Below, in pieces: positions 17,350 through 24,858 of a DNA stretch of 64,000 bases; the stretch's first letter is position 1; each line of letters opens with the position of its first letter. The position numbers and the translations under genes are program-made. The stretch spans positions 203,367 through 267,366 of the forward strand of contig JOGW01000018.1 in NCBI GenBank assembly GCA_000721375.1, written 5' to 3'. Under the pieces are notes generated by a model, which saw only the letters and a list, made by a program, of their open reading frames with translations, searched no databases and had not been told where the DNA came from. The DNA is from Streptomyces sp. NRRL B-3428. Lineage in GTDB: Bacteria; Actinomycetota; Actinomycetes; Streptomycetales; Streptomycetaceae.

Positions 17350-18831
17350 TCAGTCCTTGCCGCACACCACCTGGTCCCCGGTCACCACACCGAACTCGCC
17401 CTGGTAGATGTCCTCGGCCCTGACCGGCTGTACGCCCTTGTAGTCAGGACCGGCCGTCACCTTCAGCATCCCGCCCTGCCCCTTGACGGCCTTCAGCCGG
17501 CAGCCGGGCAGCGCGGTCGCGAGCGAGCGGGCCGAGCGGTCCCAGCGGGGGTCGTACTCGACGAGGGTGCGCTGGACGGCGGCGGCGTCACGCGGTGCCC
17601 CCGTCGTACGGAAGCCCGTCTTGCGCAGGGCCTTGTCGACCCGGAGGCCGAGGCCGGAGATCCCCGTGCCGTTGGCCACCTGGACGCGGATCTGCTGCGG
17701 GGCCACGTCGACCAGGGCCGACTTGCGCTTCTTGCGCAGCGGAGCGAGCGGCTTGTCGTCGCGCAGTGCCTGGAAGAGCTTTTCCGAGCGCTCGGGGTCC
17801 CACTTCAGGGTGGAGCCGATGCCCTTCACCATGAAGTTCATGTCGCCGATCGGCACCGAGGTGAACTCCGACGAGGCCGGGGTGAAGCCGCGCATCGCCC
17901 GGCCGAGGTCGAGCATCTGGTTCGTACCGAAGGACTTGTCCGCGCGTACGGAGCCGAGGATGGTCTTGGTGACATCGCGGAACTTCACCGGGTTCAGGAG
18001 CACCCCGGAGGAGGTCGCCTTGGCGATGACGGCCGCGAGGAAGCGCTGCTGGCGCTGCATCCGGCCGAGGTCGGCGGCGCCGTCGATATGCCGTGAGCGC
18101 ACGTACTGCAGGGCCTCGCCACCGCTGAGGTGGTGCTTGCCCGCGGCCAGGTCGAGTCCGGTGTACGAGTCCTTCATCGGGGTCGTCGTACAGATCTCCA
18201 CGCCGCCGAGCACGTCCACGGTCTTCATGAAGCTGGTGAAGTCGACCTCCAGATAGTGGTCGATCTTGACCTTGGTCATGTGCTCGACCGTGCGCACGGT
18301 CAGCTGCGGCCCGCCCTCCGCGTACGCCGCGTTCAGCTTGATCGGGTGCGCGTGGTGCTGCTCGCCGCTGTTGCGGTCGGTGTGCGGGGGAGCCTCGGCG
18401 TACGAGTCGCGCGGCAGGCTCACGATGCTGGCGCGGTCACCGTCGGCGGAGATGTGCACGATCATGATCGTGTCGGTGCAGTGGCAGGGCGCTCCGCCCA
18501 GCCGGTACTTCTGCCGCTCCTGCTCGGTGATCTTGTCGCGGCCGTCGGTGCCGACGAGCAGGACGTTCATGCCGTCGCCCCCGGAGGGACGATTCTTCAT
18601 GTCCTTGAAGGGGTCGACCCGGTCGATCCCGGTGTCCAGGCTGGTGACCACCGCATGGCCCACACCCGCTGCCGCGAGCACCGCCATGGAGAGCGTCGTC
18701 GCCATCCGCATGACCCACTTGGGCCGGGCGGGCGGCCGCCTGCGCCGACCCGGTGCCTGTCTCGTCGTGGACCGTACGGGCTGCCGTGGTCCTTGCCGGG
18801 GTGGACGGGCGGGGCTGGGCGGCACGGGCAC
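17350..18831 (-). CDS. LCP-family protein with LytR_C domain (second of six)
   Basis: 493 residues from the GTG at 18831, chosen because a GGAGG (18840-18844) lies 8 bases upstream; the frame itself stays open to 18936. A basic, proline-rich cytoplasmic segment is followed by a helix at about 40-62. LCP motifs: LLVGTDGRDK, IVSLPRDSYAEAPP, KVKIDHYLEVDF, VRSRHIDGAADLGRMQRQQ. A C-terminal LytR_C domain (IRVQVANGTGISGLGLRVDK, about 395-490) follows. A His-rich insertion (HTDRNSGEQHHAHP) after the SLPRD motif is unusual. It should attach glycopolymers to peptidoglycan. The glycosyltransferase gene diverges from it across 125 bases. Confidence 0.88.
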   Translation of the reverse strand: MPVPPSPARPPRQGPRQPVRSTTRQAPGRRRRPPARPKWVMRMATTLSMAVLAAAGVGHAVVTSLDTGIDRVDPFKDMKNRPSGGDGMNVLLVGTDGRDKITEQERQKYRLGGAPCHCTDTIMIVHISADGDRASIVSLPRDSYAEAPPHTDRNSGEQHHAHPIKLNAAYAEGGPQLTVRTVEHMTKVKIDHYLEVDFTSFMKTVDVLGGVEICTTTPMKDSYTGLDLAAGKHHLSGGEALQYVRSRHIDGAADLGRMQRQQRFLAAVIAKATSSGVLLNPVKFRDVTKTILGSVRADKSFGTNQMLDLGRAMRGFTPASSEFTSVPIGDMNFMVKGIGSTLKWDPERSEKLFQALRDDKPLAPLRKKRKSALVDVAPQQIRVQVANGTGISGLGLRVDKALRKTGFRTTGAPRDAAAVQRTLVEYDPRWDRSARSLATALPGCRLKAVKGQGGMLKVTAGPDYKGVQPVRAEDIYQGEFGVVTGDQVVCGKD

Positions 18832-18956
18832 GGGGGACACCTCCGCGGAAGCGGGCGCAAAGACCGTGCAACCGTAGGCCCATACGAAATGCGGCCCGGG
18901 GAGGCCACCCGGGGGCCGCGCGCCCGTGTCCCCCATTCGCGGTAACGTGACGGGTG

Positions 18957-19994
18957 ATGAGCGAGAATCCCCAGTCGACTGCCGTGCAGCACCCCGCCGT
19001 GTCCGTGATCATGCCGGTCCTCAACGAGGAGCGGCATCTGCGCGGCGCCATCCACGCGATCCTGCAGCAGGAGTACGCGGGCGAGATGGAGGTGGTGATC
19101 GCGCTGGGTCCTTCGACGGACCGTACGGACGAGATCGCCGCCGAGCTCGTACGCGAAGACCCCCGTGTGCACACCGTTCCGAACCCGACGGGCCGCACCC
19201 CCGCTGCCCTCAATGCGGCGATCAAGGCCTCGCGCCACCCGATCGTGGTGCGTGTGGACGGCCACGGGATGCTCTCGCCGAACTACATCGCCACGGCCGT
19301 ACGTCTCCTGGGGGAGACGGGGGCGCAGAACGTCGGCGGCATCATGCACGCCGAGGGCGAGAACGACTGGGAGCACGCGGTCGCCGCCGCGATGACCTCG
19401 AAGATCGGTGTGGGCAACGCGGCCTTCCACACGGGCGGCGAGGCAGGACCGGCCGACACCGTCTACCTCGGTGTCTTCCGGCGTGAGGCCCTTGAGCAGC
19501 AGGGCGGTTACAACGAGGAGTTCATCCGCGCCCAGGACTGGGAGCTGAACTTCCGTATCCGCGAGGCCGGCGGCCTCATCTGGTTCTCGCCCGAGCTGAA
19601 GGTGTCCTACCGCCCGCGGCCGTCGGTGAAGGCGCTCGCCAAGCAGTACAAGGACTACGGACGCTGGCGCCATGTCGTCGCCCGCTACCACGAGGGCTCG
19701 ATCAACCTGCGCTACCTGGCTCCGCCGACCGCCGTCTGCGCGATCGCGGCCGGCGTGGTCGTGGGCGCCGCGCTCACCCCGCTCGGCTTCGTGATCCCCG
19801 GCGGCTATCTCGCCGCGATCACGGCCGGCTCGCTGCCGGCCGGCAAGGGCCTGCCGCTCAAGGCGCGGCTGCAGATCCCGGTGGCGCTCGCGACGATGCA
19901 CATGTCCTGGGGCTACGGCTTCCTGACCAGCCCCAAGGCGCTGGCCAGGAAGGTCATCGCGTCACGCCGTCCCGCGGTGCTCAGCGAGGCGTAG
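18957..19994 (+). CDS. GT2-family glycosyltransferase
   Basis: 345 residues from the ATG at 18957 (a GTG one codon earlier is possible; no clear ribosome site, so perhaps leaderless). The GT-A fold begins VSVIMPVLNEERHLRGAI; the nucleotide-sugar metal motif region is VVRVDGHGML, and the acceptor/base region is IRAQDWELNFRIREAGG. Two or three hydrophobic segments near the C-terminus (about 248-310) tether it to the membrane. It should add a sugar to a lipid-linked acceptor. Its place between LCP genes suggests that it builds the polymer they attach. The end of the gene is tandemly duplicated across the stop codon (19974-20027). Confidence 0.85.
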   Translation: MSENPQSTAVQHPAVSVIMPVLNEERHLRGAIHAILQQEYAGEMEVVIALGPSTDRTDEIAAELVREDPRVHTVPNPTGRTPAALNAAIKASRHPIVVRVDGHGMLSPNYIATAVRLLGETGAQNVGGIMHAEGENDWEHAVAAAMTSKIGVGNAAFHTGGEAGPADTVYLGVFRREALEQQGGYNEEFIRAQDWELNFRIREAGGLIWFSPELKVSYRPRPSVKALAKQYKDYGRWRHVVARYHEGSINLRYLAPPTAVCAIAAGVVVGAALTPLGFVIPGGYLAAITAGSLPAGKGLPLKARLQIPVALATMHMSWGYGFLTSPKALARKVIASRRPAVLSEA

Positions 19995-20027
19995 CCGCCC
20001 GCTGTGCTGAGCGAGGCATGGCCGCCC
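19974..20027 (+). repeat. 27-bp tandem duplication across a stop codon
   Basis: Copy 1 (19974-20000) contains the last codons and TAG stop of the glycosyltransferase; copy 2 (20001-20027) follows at once with 23 of 27 bases identical. Confidence 0.8.
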
Positions 20028-20044
20028 GCGTGACGGCGGGCGGC
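20021..20044. terminator. Hairpin terminator between convergent genes
   Basis: GCCGCCCGC (20021-20029) pairs perfectly with GCGGGCGGC (20036-20044). It lies between the glycosyltransferase and the convergent SapA-like gene and partly reuses the duplicated sequence. Confidence 0.7.
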
Positions 20045-20055
20045 TCAGGGGCGGC

Positions 20056-20493
20056 TCAGCCGCAGTGGACGTTGTCGTAGCCGACGGCAGCGCCACCGCC
20101 GCTCGCGTCGAAGCTGCCGGCGATGTCGATGCAGCTGCCCGGGGCGTAGGCGTACACCGGGCCCGCGTACTTGGTGTAGTGCTGGCCGTTGCCGTCCTGG
20201 TCCCAAGTGCCACCGCTCTTGCGGATGGCGACGTTGAAGTCCCAGGCGCTCACGGTGTCGTTCGAGCGGACGATGGCGCAGTTGTAGCCGCCCGCGTAGT
20301 AGACGTCGATGTAGCCCCTGGTTACGCCTCTCAACTCGATGGGCCACGACTTCAGGAACGCGTAGCCGCTGCCGCAGTAGTTCGTGCGCGGGATGGCGTT
20401 GGCATTGCCGGCCGAGAGCCCGATCAGGCCCGCGGTGGCCAGTACGACAGTGCTGAGCATGGCGGTGGTACGCGTGCGCAGGGCGCTTCGCAT
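20056..20493 (-). CDS. Small secreted SapA-like protein (first copy)
   Basis: 145 residues from the ATG at 20493, which has GGAAG 8 bases upstream. A Sec signal peptide (MLSTVVLATAGLIGLSAG) ends at ANA, with likely cleavage after residue 33. The mature domain of about 110 residues has four cysteines (NYCGSGY, YNCAIV, GSCIDIAG, VHCG), probably two disulfides, and the order CGSGYAF - GYIDVYYAGGYNCA - KYAGPVYAYAPGSC - NVHCG. This pattern resembles spore-associated protein A (SapA) of Streptomyces; the family call is from memory and not proven. A related gene lies at 22783-23250 on the other side of an LCP gene. A symmetrical repeat region lies upstream. Confidence 0.65.
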   Translation of the reverse strand: MRSALRTRTTAMLSTVVLATAGLIGLSAGNANAIPRTNYCGSGYAFLKSWPIELRGVTRGYIDVYYAGGYNCAIVRSNDTVSAWDFNVAIRKSGGTWDQDGNGQHYTKYAGPVYAYAPGSCIDIAGSFDASGGGAAVGYDNVHCG

Positions 20494-20904
20494 CTTCGAG
20501 ACTTCCAATCCGTACGTAGTGTTCAACTGCCCCTGCCTGAAAGAAGCTTGATGATCAAGCGGGGCAGAGCAGGAGGCTACCCGGTCGGGGGTGCGGGAGT
20601 TGAACACTTGGTCGAACGAAGTCCTGTGGCCCTCGTGGCTGAGAAGGGGCGCCCGGCGGGGAGCGGTGGGTGATCCACGTCACTCCGGACGTGCGAATTC
20701 GCCAAGTACTGTGACCAGTTGGGGGAAACGATCCTGCTGATCGGCGTCCGTGCCGGCCCTGTGAGTCTCCGGAGGCGGACTCCAGCCCCGTCGCCGTACC
20801 GCGAACGACGCTGAATTCATTGCGACTTGCATGCTCATTGCCACGCCGGTGAAGGCACCCGAGGGTGTCCGGCCGGGCAATCCGGATGACAGGAAGTGCG
20901 TGGA
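20494..20904. promoter_or_regulatory. Divergent region with nested symmetrical repeats
   Basis: 411 bases between a SapA-like gene and an LCP gene. AGTGTTCAACT (20518-20528) and AGTTGAACACT (20598-20608) are exact reverse complements 80 bp apart centre to centre. Between them lies a 15-bp palindrome, GCTTGAT-G-ATCAAGC (20546-20560). All three lie within about 115 bases upstream of the SapA-like start. The rest of the gap (20610-20904) shows no gene and no strong signal. Confidence 0.6.
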
Positions 20905-22545
20905 GTGACCAGGCAGAAGGCCGCCAACGGGAAGCACAGACAGGCGAGTTCACCTGTGGCCGACTCGGATCACCTGCCGGCCTCCGTGCCCCGCCAGCGC
21001 GGCCTTCGCGACGCAGGCGACGGTGGCGACGGTCCGGGCGGCCGTCCCAGGCGCAGCCGCCGGGCCCCGCGCCGGCGCCGGTGGCTGCTGTGGTCCGTCT
21101 GCTCGCTGGCGTTCCTCATACTCGTGGCCGCCGGTGGCGGCTGGCTGTACTACCAGCACCTGAACAACAACATCGACAAGAAGCCGCTGAACCTCGGCAC
21201 GGGGCAGCAGGTCGACAAGAAGCCGCCGAACGAGTTCGGCCAGACCGAGCTGAACATCCTGCTCCTCGGCTCCGACGACCGGGAGAGCGCGGAGAACCAG
21301 CGGCTCGGCGGTGCCAAGGACGCGGCGAGCGGTCCGCCCCGGGCGGATGTGCAGATGCTGCTGCACGTGTCCGCGGACCGCAGCAACATGTCCGTCGTCA
21401 GCATTCCGCGCGACACGATGGTCGACATCCCGGAGTGCAAGGACGAGAAGGACCAGCTCTACCCGGCCAAGTCCTACGCGCGGATCAACGAGAGCCTGCA
21501 GCACGGCGGTCCGGGGTGCACCGTGGCCACCTGGCAGCAGATCACGCGCGTGCACATCGACCACTTCATGATGGTCGACTTCACGGGCGTTGTCTCGATG
21601 GCCGACGCGGTCGGCGGGGTGCCGGTGTGTGTCAAGGACAACGTGTACGACAAGAAGTCGGGTCTGCGGCTGACCAAGGGCACGCACTCCGTCAAGGGCG
21701 AGCAGGCGCTGCAGTGGCTGCGTACGCGCTACGCCTGGGGGAGCGACATTCTGCGCGCCGAGGCCCAGCACCAGTACATGACCGCCATGGTGCGGGAGTT
21801 GAAGAAGGGCGCGAAGCTCACCGACCCGGGCAAGCTGATGAACCTCGCCGAGGCCGCCACCGACGCGCTCACCGTGGACAAGGAGGGTCTCGGCAGCGTC
21901 AACAAGCTGTACGACCTGGCCGACGAGCTGAAGAAGGTGCCGTCGGACCGGATCTCGATGACCACGATCCCGGTCCTGCCCGACCCCCGAAACCCCGACG
22001 TGACGCTGGTGTTCAACGAGACCGAGGCCGAGAAGGTCTGGAAGCTGGTGCGCAGCGACACCCCGTTCGACGGCAAGGGCAAGAGCAAGAAGGGCGCGGG
22101 GAATTCTCCGGCCGCGAACGGTACGCCGAAGCCGGCCGCCGAGGTGCCCGTCACGGTCATGAACGGCACGGGCACCGGCGCCCAGCAGGCCGTGCCGCGC
22201 CGGGCCGCGGCGATCACGGACCAGCTGAAGGCCTTCGGCTGGACCCAGGCGCAGGCGAGCCGCGAGGCCAGGTCGCAGGCCGACACCACCCTGCATTACG
22301 GCGATACGGCGGACCAGTCGACCGCCCTCGCGCTGGCCAAGAAGATCGGCCTCCCTGCCGGTGCGGTGAAGCAGGTCAAGGGCACCGGGGAGTTGGAGCT
22401 GGTGATCGGTGCGGACTGGCGCGAGGGCGGCACCTATCCGGCAGGCGCCGACAAGGCGGAAAGCAAGGCCCCGGATTCGGCCAAGATCACCGAGGGTGAC
22501 GACGCGAAGGCGTGCATGCCGGTGTACGCGCCCTACCGCTTCTAG
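20905..22545 (+). CDS. LCP-family protein with LytR_C domain (third of six)
   Basis: 546 residues from the GTG at 20905; a GTG three codons upstream (20896) is also possible. After a basic cytoplasmic segment comes a helix (about 60-82) ending LYYQHLNNNI. The LCP domain shows ILLLGSDDRES, VVSIPRDTMVDIPEC, RVHIDHFMMVDF and WLRTRYAWGSDILRAEAQHQ. The LytR_C domain begins VPVTVMNGTGTGAQQ (about 415-510). The tail ADWREGGTYP...CMPVYAPYRF is mirrored in the LCP gene at 28541-30205, so these two are close paralogues. It sits between two related secreted-protein genes, suggesting local duplication or a shared surface function. Confidence 0.9.
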   Translation: MTRQKAANGKHRQASSPVADSDHLPASVPRQRGLRDAGDGGDGPGGRPRRSRRAPRRRRWLLWSVCSLAFLILVAAGGGWLYYQHLNNNIDKKPLNLGTGQQVDKKPPNEFGQTELNILLLGSDDRESAENQRLGGAKDAASGPPRADVQMLLHVSADRSNMSVVSIPRDTMVDIPECKDEKDQLYPAKSYARINESLQHGGPGCTVATWQQITRVHIDHFMMVDFTGVVSMADAVGGVPVCVKDNVYDKKSGLRLTKGTHSVKGEQALQWLRTRYAWGSDILRAEAQHQYMTAMVRELKKGAKLTDPGKLMNLAEAATDALTVDKEGLGSVNKLYDLADELKKVPSDRISMTTIPVLPDPRNPDVTLVFNETEAEKVWKLVRSDTPFDGKGKSKKGAGNSPAANGTPKPAAEVPVTVMNGTGTGAQQAVPRRAAAITDQLKAFGWTQAQASREARSQADTTLHYGDTADQSTALALAKKIGLPAGAVKQVKGTGELELVIGADWREGGTYPAGADKAESKAPDSAKITEGDDAKACMPVYAPYRF

Positions 22546-22782
22546 GCGTTTACTCGCAGTAGCCGAACGCCCACAACTCGGGCCCCCGGACCAGGACTTG
22601 GCCCGCGGGCCCGACGCATGCGCTCGCCCGGAGGGTGTGCGTCAGATCACTCCGCGTCCGCGCTCGGGGTGGCTGCTGCCATGATCCAAATCATGCGATC
22701 ATGCGCACAGTGATGCTCATGACAAGTCTGCCAACTGTGCTGATACAGACATGAGTTGGTGGGCATCGGAGGGTGAACAACA

Positions 22783-23250
22783 GTGGCTTTACGCAGGAGA
22801 GCAACGGCGATAGTCGGCTCGCTCGGTCTGGCAGGCGCCTTGCTGATGGTCGCCGCCCCGTCGGCCTCGGCGGCCGGCTACGGCTGCGCCGGCAGTGAGG
22901 TGGCCACGTATCCGGTCAAGTACGGCTCGACCACGTACGGGACCATCCACCTCTACTACAACGCCTCGACCGGCGTGAACTGTGCCGTCAACGTCGCCAC
23001 CACCGCGGGCGGTTACGGCAAGGACAAGTGGATGCAGATCGACATCAACCGGTGTACCGAGACATCGCCGTCGTCCACGTGTCATGTCGTGGAGGGGACG
23101 GTGGACTACGAGGGCTACTACCCCTTCAAGTACTACGCCGGCCCGGTGACCGTCTACGCGCCCAACAACTGCATCAACGTGTCGGCCGAGATCAAGTACC
23201 TGGGCAACACGGCCACTGGCACCAACTACGGGGCCGACCACTGCGGCTGA
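22783..23250 (+). CDS. Small secreted SapA-like protein (second copy)
   Basis: 155 residues from a GTG start with GGAGGG 10 bases upstream. The signal peptide is VGSLGLAGALLMVAAPSASA, cleaved near residue 29. The mature part matches the first SapA-like protein in order: YGCAGSE - YGTIHLYYNASTGVNCAVN - FKYYAGPVTVYAPNNC - ADHCG. It has an extra loop with two more cysteines (NRCTETSPSSTCHV), so up to three disulfides. Its upstream gap (22546-22782) has ATCATGCG repeats and a 6-bp inverted repeat CCAACT/AGTTGG. It is probably expressed with the next small secreted gene, which begins 41 bases later. The SapA resemblance is inferred. Confidence 0.65.
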   Translation: MALRRRATAIVGSLGLAGALLMVAAPSASAAGYGCAGSEVATYPVKYGSTTYGTIHLYYNASTGVNCAVNVATTAGGYGKDKWMQIDINRCTETSPSSTCHVVEGTVDYEGYYPFKYYAGPVTVYAPNNCINVSAEIKYLGNTATGTNYGADHCG

Positions 23251-23291
23251 GCCCAGCACCTGATCAACACCGTTCTGAGAAAGGCAAGTTC

Positions 23292-23729
23292 ATGCTCAAG
23301 CGTTTCGCGGTCATCACCTCGGCGGCCCTCACCGGTGTCGCCATGATGACGGCTCCGGCGTCGGCCGCGTCGTACCACACCTCGGGCAACACCCCGAGCT
23401 CCAGATGCAGCGCCGGCTACCTCGGCGGCGGCAACTGGCAGCCGCTCTGCCTGTTCTACGTCAACAACGGCACCGGCGCGATCTGGGGCCAGGACGGCAG
23501 CACGTACAACCTCGCCGGTGAGGTCTTCAAGTCCGGCAGCGGCCAGGGCGCCGGCCAGGGCGTGAAGAACAACGCCACCGCCGTGCAGGTCGAGTACTAC
23601 GAGGGCTGCGGCGGCTCGGTCTGGTTCAACAGCGGCTACCAGGGCAACGAGGACTGGGCCAACGACGGCCAGGCCGGCCCGCTCTACTACACCTGGAACG
23701 AGAACGCCTCGGTCAAGGTCTGCCACTGA
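23292..23729 (+). CDS. Small secreted protein of unknown function
   Basis: 145 residues starting MLKRFAVITSAALTGVAMMT; the signal peptide ends at ASA near residue 25. The mature protein of about 120 residues has four cysteines (SSRCSAGY, QPLCLFYV, EGCGGSVW and a terminal KVCH) and many Gly/Asn/Tyr/Trp residues, consistent with a small disulfide-stabilised extracellular protein. The LCLFYVNNGTGAIWG region loosely recalls small peptidase-inhibitor I36-type proteins, but this is weak. It follows the SapA-like gene by 41 bases and is closed off by a 40-bp palindrome. Confidence 0.7.
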   Translation: MLKRFAVITSAALTGVAMMTAPASAASYHTSGNTPSSRCSAGYLGGGNWQPLCLFYVNNGTGAIWGQDGSTYNLAGEVFKSGSGQGAGQGVKNNATAVQVEYYEGCGGSVWFNSGYQGNEDWANDGQAGPLYYTWNENASVKVCH

Positions 23730-23740
23730 TCCACCCCGTG

Positions 23741-23780
23741 ACCTCGCTGCCGGCCCGGTCGACCGGGCCGGCAGCGAGGT
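23741..23780. terminator. Perfect 40-bp palindrome, strong bidirectional terminator
   Basis: The left half (23741-23760) and right half (23761-23780) are exact reverse complements with no spacer, giving a stem of up to 20 bp. It lies between the small secreted protein gene and the lipoprotein gene, 35 bases before the latter's start. Confidence 0.85.
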
Positions 23781-23814
23781 TCTCCAGCACAGTTCTTCAG
23801 CACCGAGGTAGCAC

Positions 23815-24753
23815 ATGAGATTCGCCGACGTACGCACCGCCGCGGCCCTGGCCGTCACGGCCGCGCTCTGCCTGACCGCCTGTTCCTCGTCGGGGGACGA
23901 GCAGCAGACGGCGGCTCCCAAGCCCGTGCCGTCCCGCATCGAGGGGGTGGGAGCCGCGGCCCGGATCACCGATCCGGCGAAGGTGGCGCTCCCCATCGAC
24001 GCCTATCTGGCGACGCGCGCCGATCTGCAGCAGATGGACAGCGCGCTCATCGTGCTGCAGAAGCGCTGTATGAGCCGGTTCGGCTTCAACCTGGTGCTGA
24101 CGCCGCCGGAATCCAGTGGGATCGCCCAGAACTCCCGCCGCTACGGCGTACCCGAGTCGCTGGAGACCGCGCAGAAGTTCGGCTTCCACATGGTCAAGGG
24201 CGATCCGCGCACCCAGACCGAGCGTTCCTCCCCGCGGCTGTCCGAGGCGGAGATGAAGATCCTCAGCGGCCGCGGTGCCGAGAAGAGCTTCCGAGGGGCG
24301 AAGGTGCCCGAGGGCGGCTGCTCGGGCGAGGCGAACCGGCTCATCGCCGGCTCCGCGAAGAACCGCGCGATGCACTCGAACAAGGCCGAGGAGATCCGGG
24401 CCCACTCCTTCGAGTACTCGCAGCTGGACCCACGGGTGATCGCCGCCCAGGAGAAGTGGGTCACCTGCATGAAGGAGCAGGGCTACACCACGTACAAGGA
24501 CACGTTCGACGCCGGCGGCGACAGTCGGTGGAACGTGCCGGTCGCCTCCTCGCAGGAGATCGCGGTCGCGGTCGCGGACTGGACCTGCGCCAAGGACGTG
24601 AACCTCGTGGGGATCTGGGTCGCCGTCGAGACCGCCTACCAGGAGAAGCAGATCGACCTGGAGGCGGAGCAACTGCAGTGGGAGCAGGAGAACTTGCGCA
24701 CCCAGGTGCGACGGATCTCCGACATCCTGAGCGGCGACATCCCGGCCTCCTGA
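23815..24753 (+). CDS. Lipoprotein encoded with an ABC exporter
   Basis: 312 residues from the ATG at 23815. A lipoprotein signal peptide ends in lipobox LTAC with lipidated Cys23, so the protein sits on the outer face of the membrane. The mature part is Glu/Gln-rich and probably helical, with Cys residues in QKRCMSRFG, EGGCSGEA, WVTCMKEQG and DWTCAKDV. A long C-terminal helix (about 275-305) may form a coiled coil. The domain is not recognised. The order lipoprotein - peptidoglycan-binding adaptor - ABC ATPase - permease suggests a surface component of that exporter. A 23-bp tandem duplication crosses its stop codon and has changed the last residue. Confidence 0.8.
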   Translation: MRFADVRTAAALAVTAALCLTACSSSGDEQQTAAPKPVPSRIEGVGAAARITDPAKVALPIDAYLATRADLQQMDSALIVLQKRCMSRFGFNLVLTPPESSGIAQNSRRYGVPESLETAQKFGFHMVKGDPRTQTERSSPRLSEAEMKILSGRGAEKSFRGAKVPEGGCSGEANRLIAGSAKNRAMHSNKAEEIRAHSFEYSQLDPRVIAAQEKWVTCMKEQGYTTYKDTFDAGGDSRWNVPVASSQEIAVAVADWTCAKDVNLVGIWVAVETAYQEKQIDLEAEQLQWEQENLRTQVRRISDILSGDIPAS

Positions 24754-24771
24754 GCGGCGACATCCCGGCCT
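24727..24771 (+). repeat. 23-bp-period tandem duplication across a stop codon
   Basis: Two identical 22-base units (24727-24748 and 24750-24771) are spaced at a 23-base period. The first unit now runs into the TGA stop at 24751-24753. Without the duplication the gene would read through to TAC TGA, ending in Tyr instead of Ser. Confidence 0.85.
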
Positions 24772-24858
24772 ACTGAGCGCCGCCGCGGATGCCTTCCCGC
24801 CGCAGCTGCCGGTGCACCTCGCGACCGACCCACGAGTGAATGAGAAGCAACGATCCTG

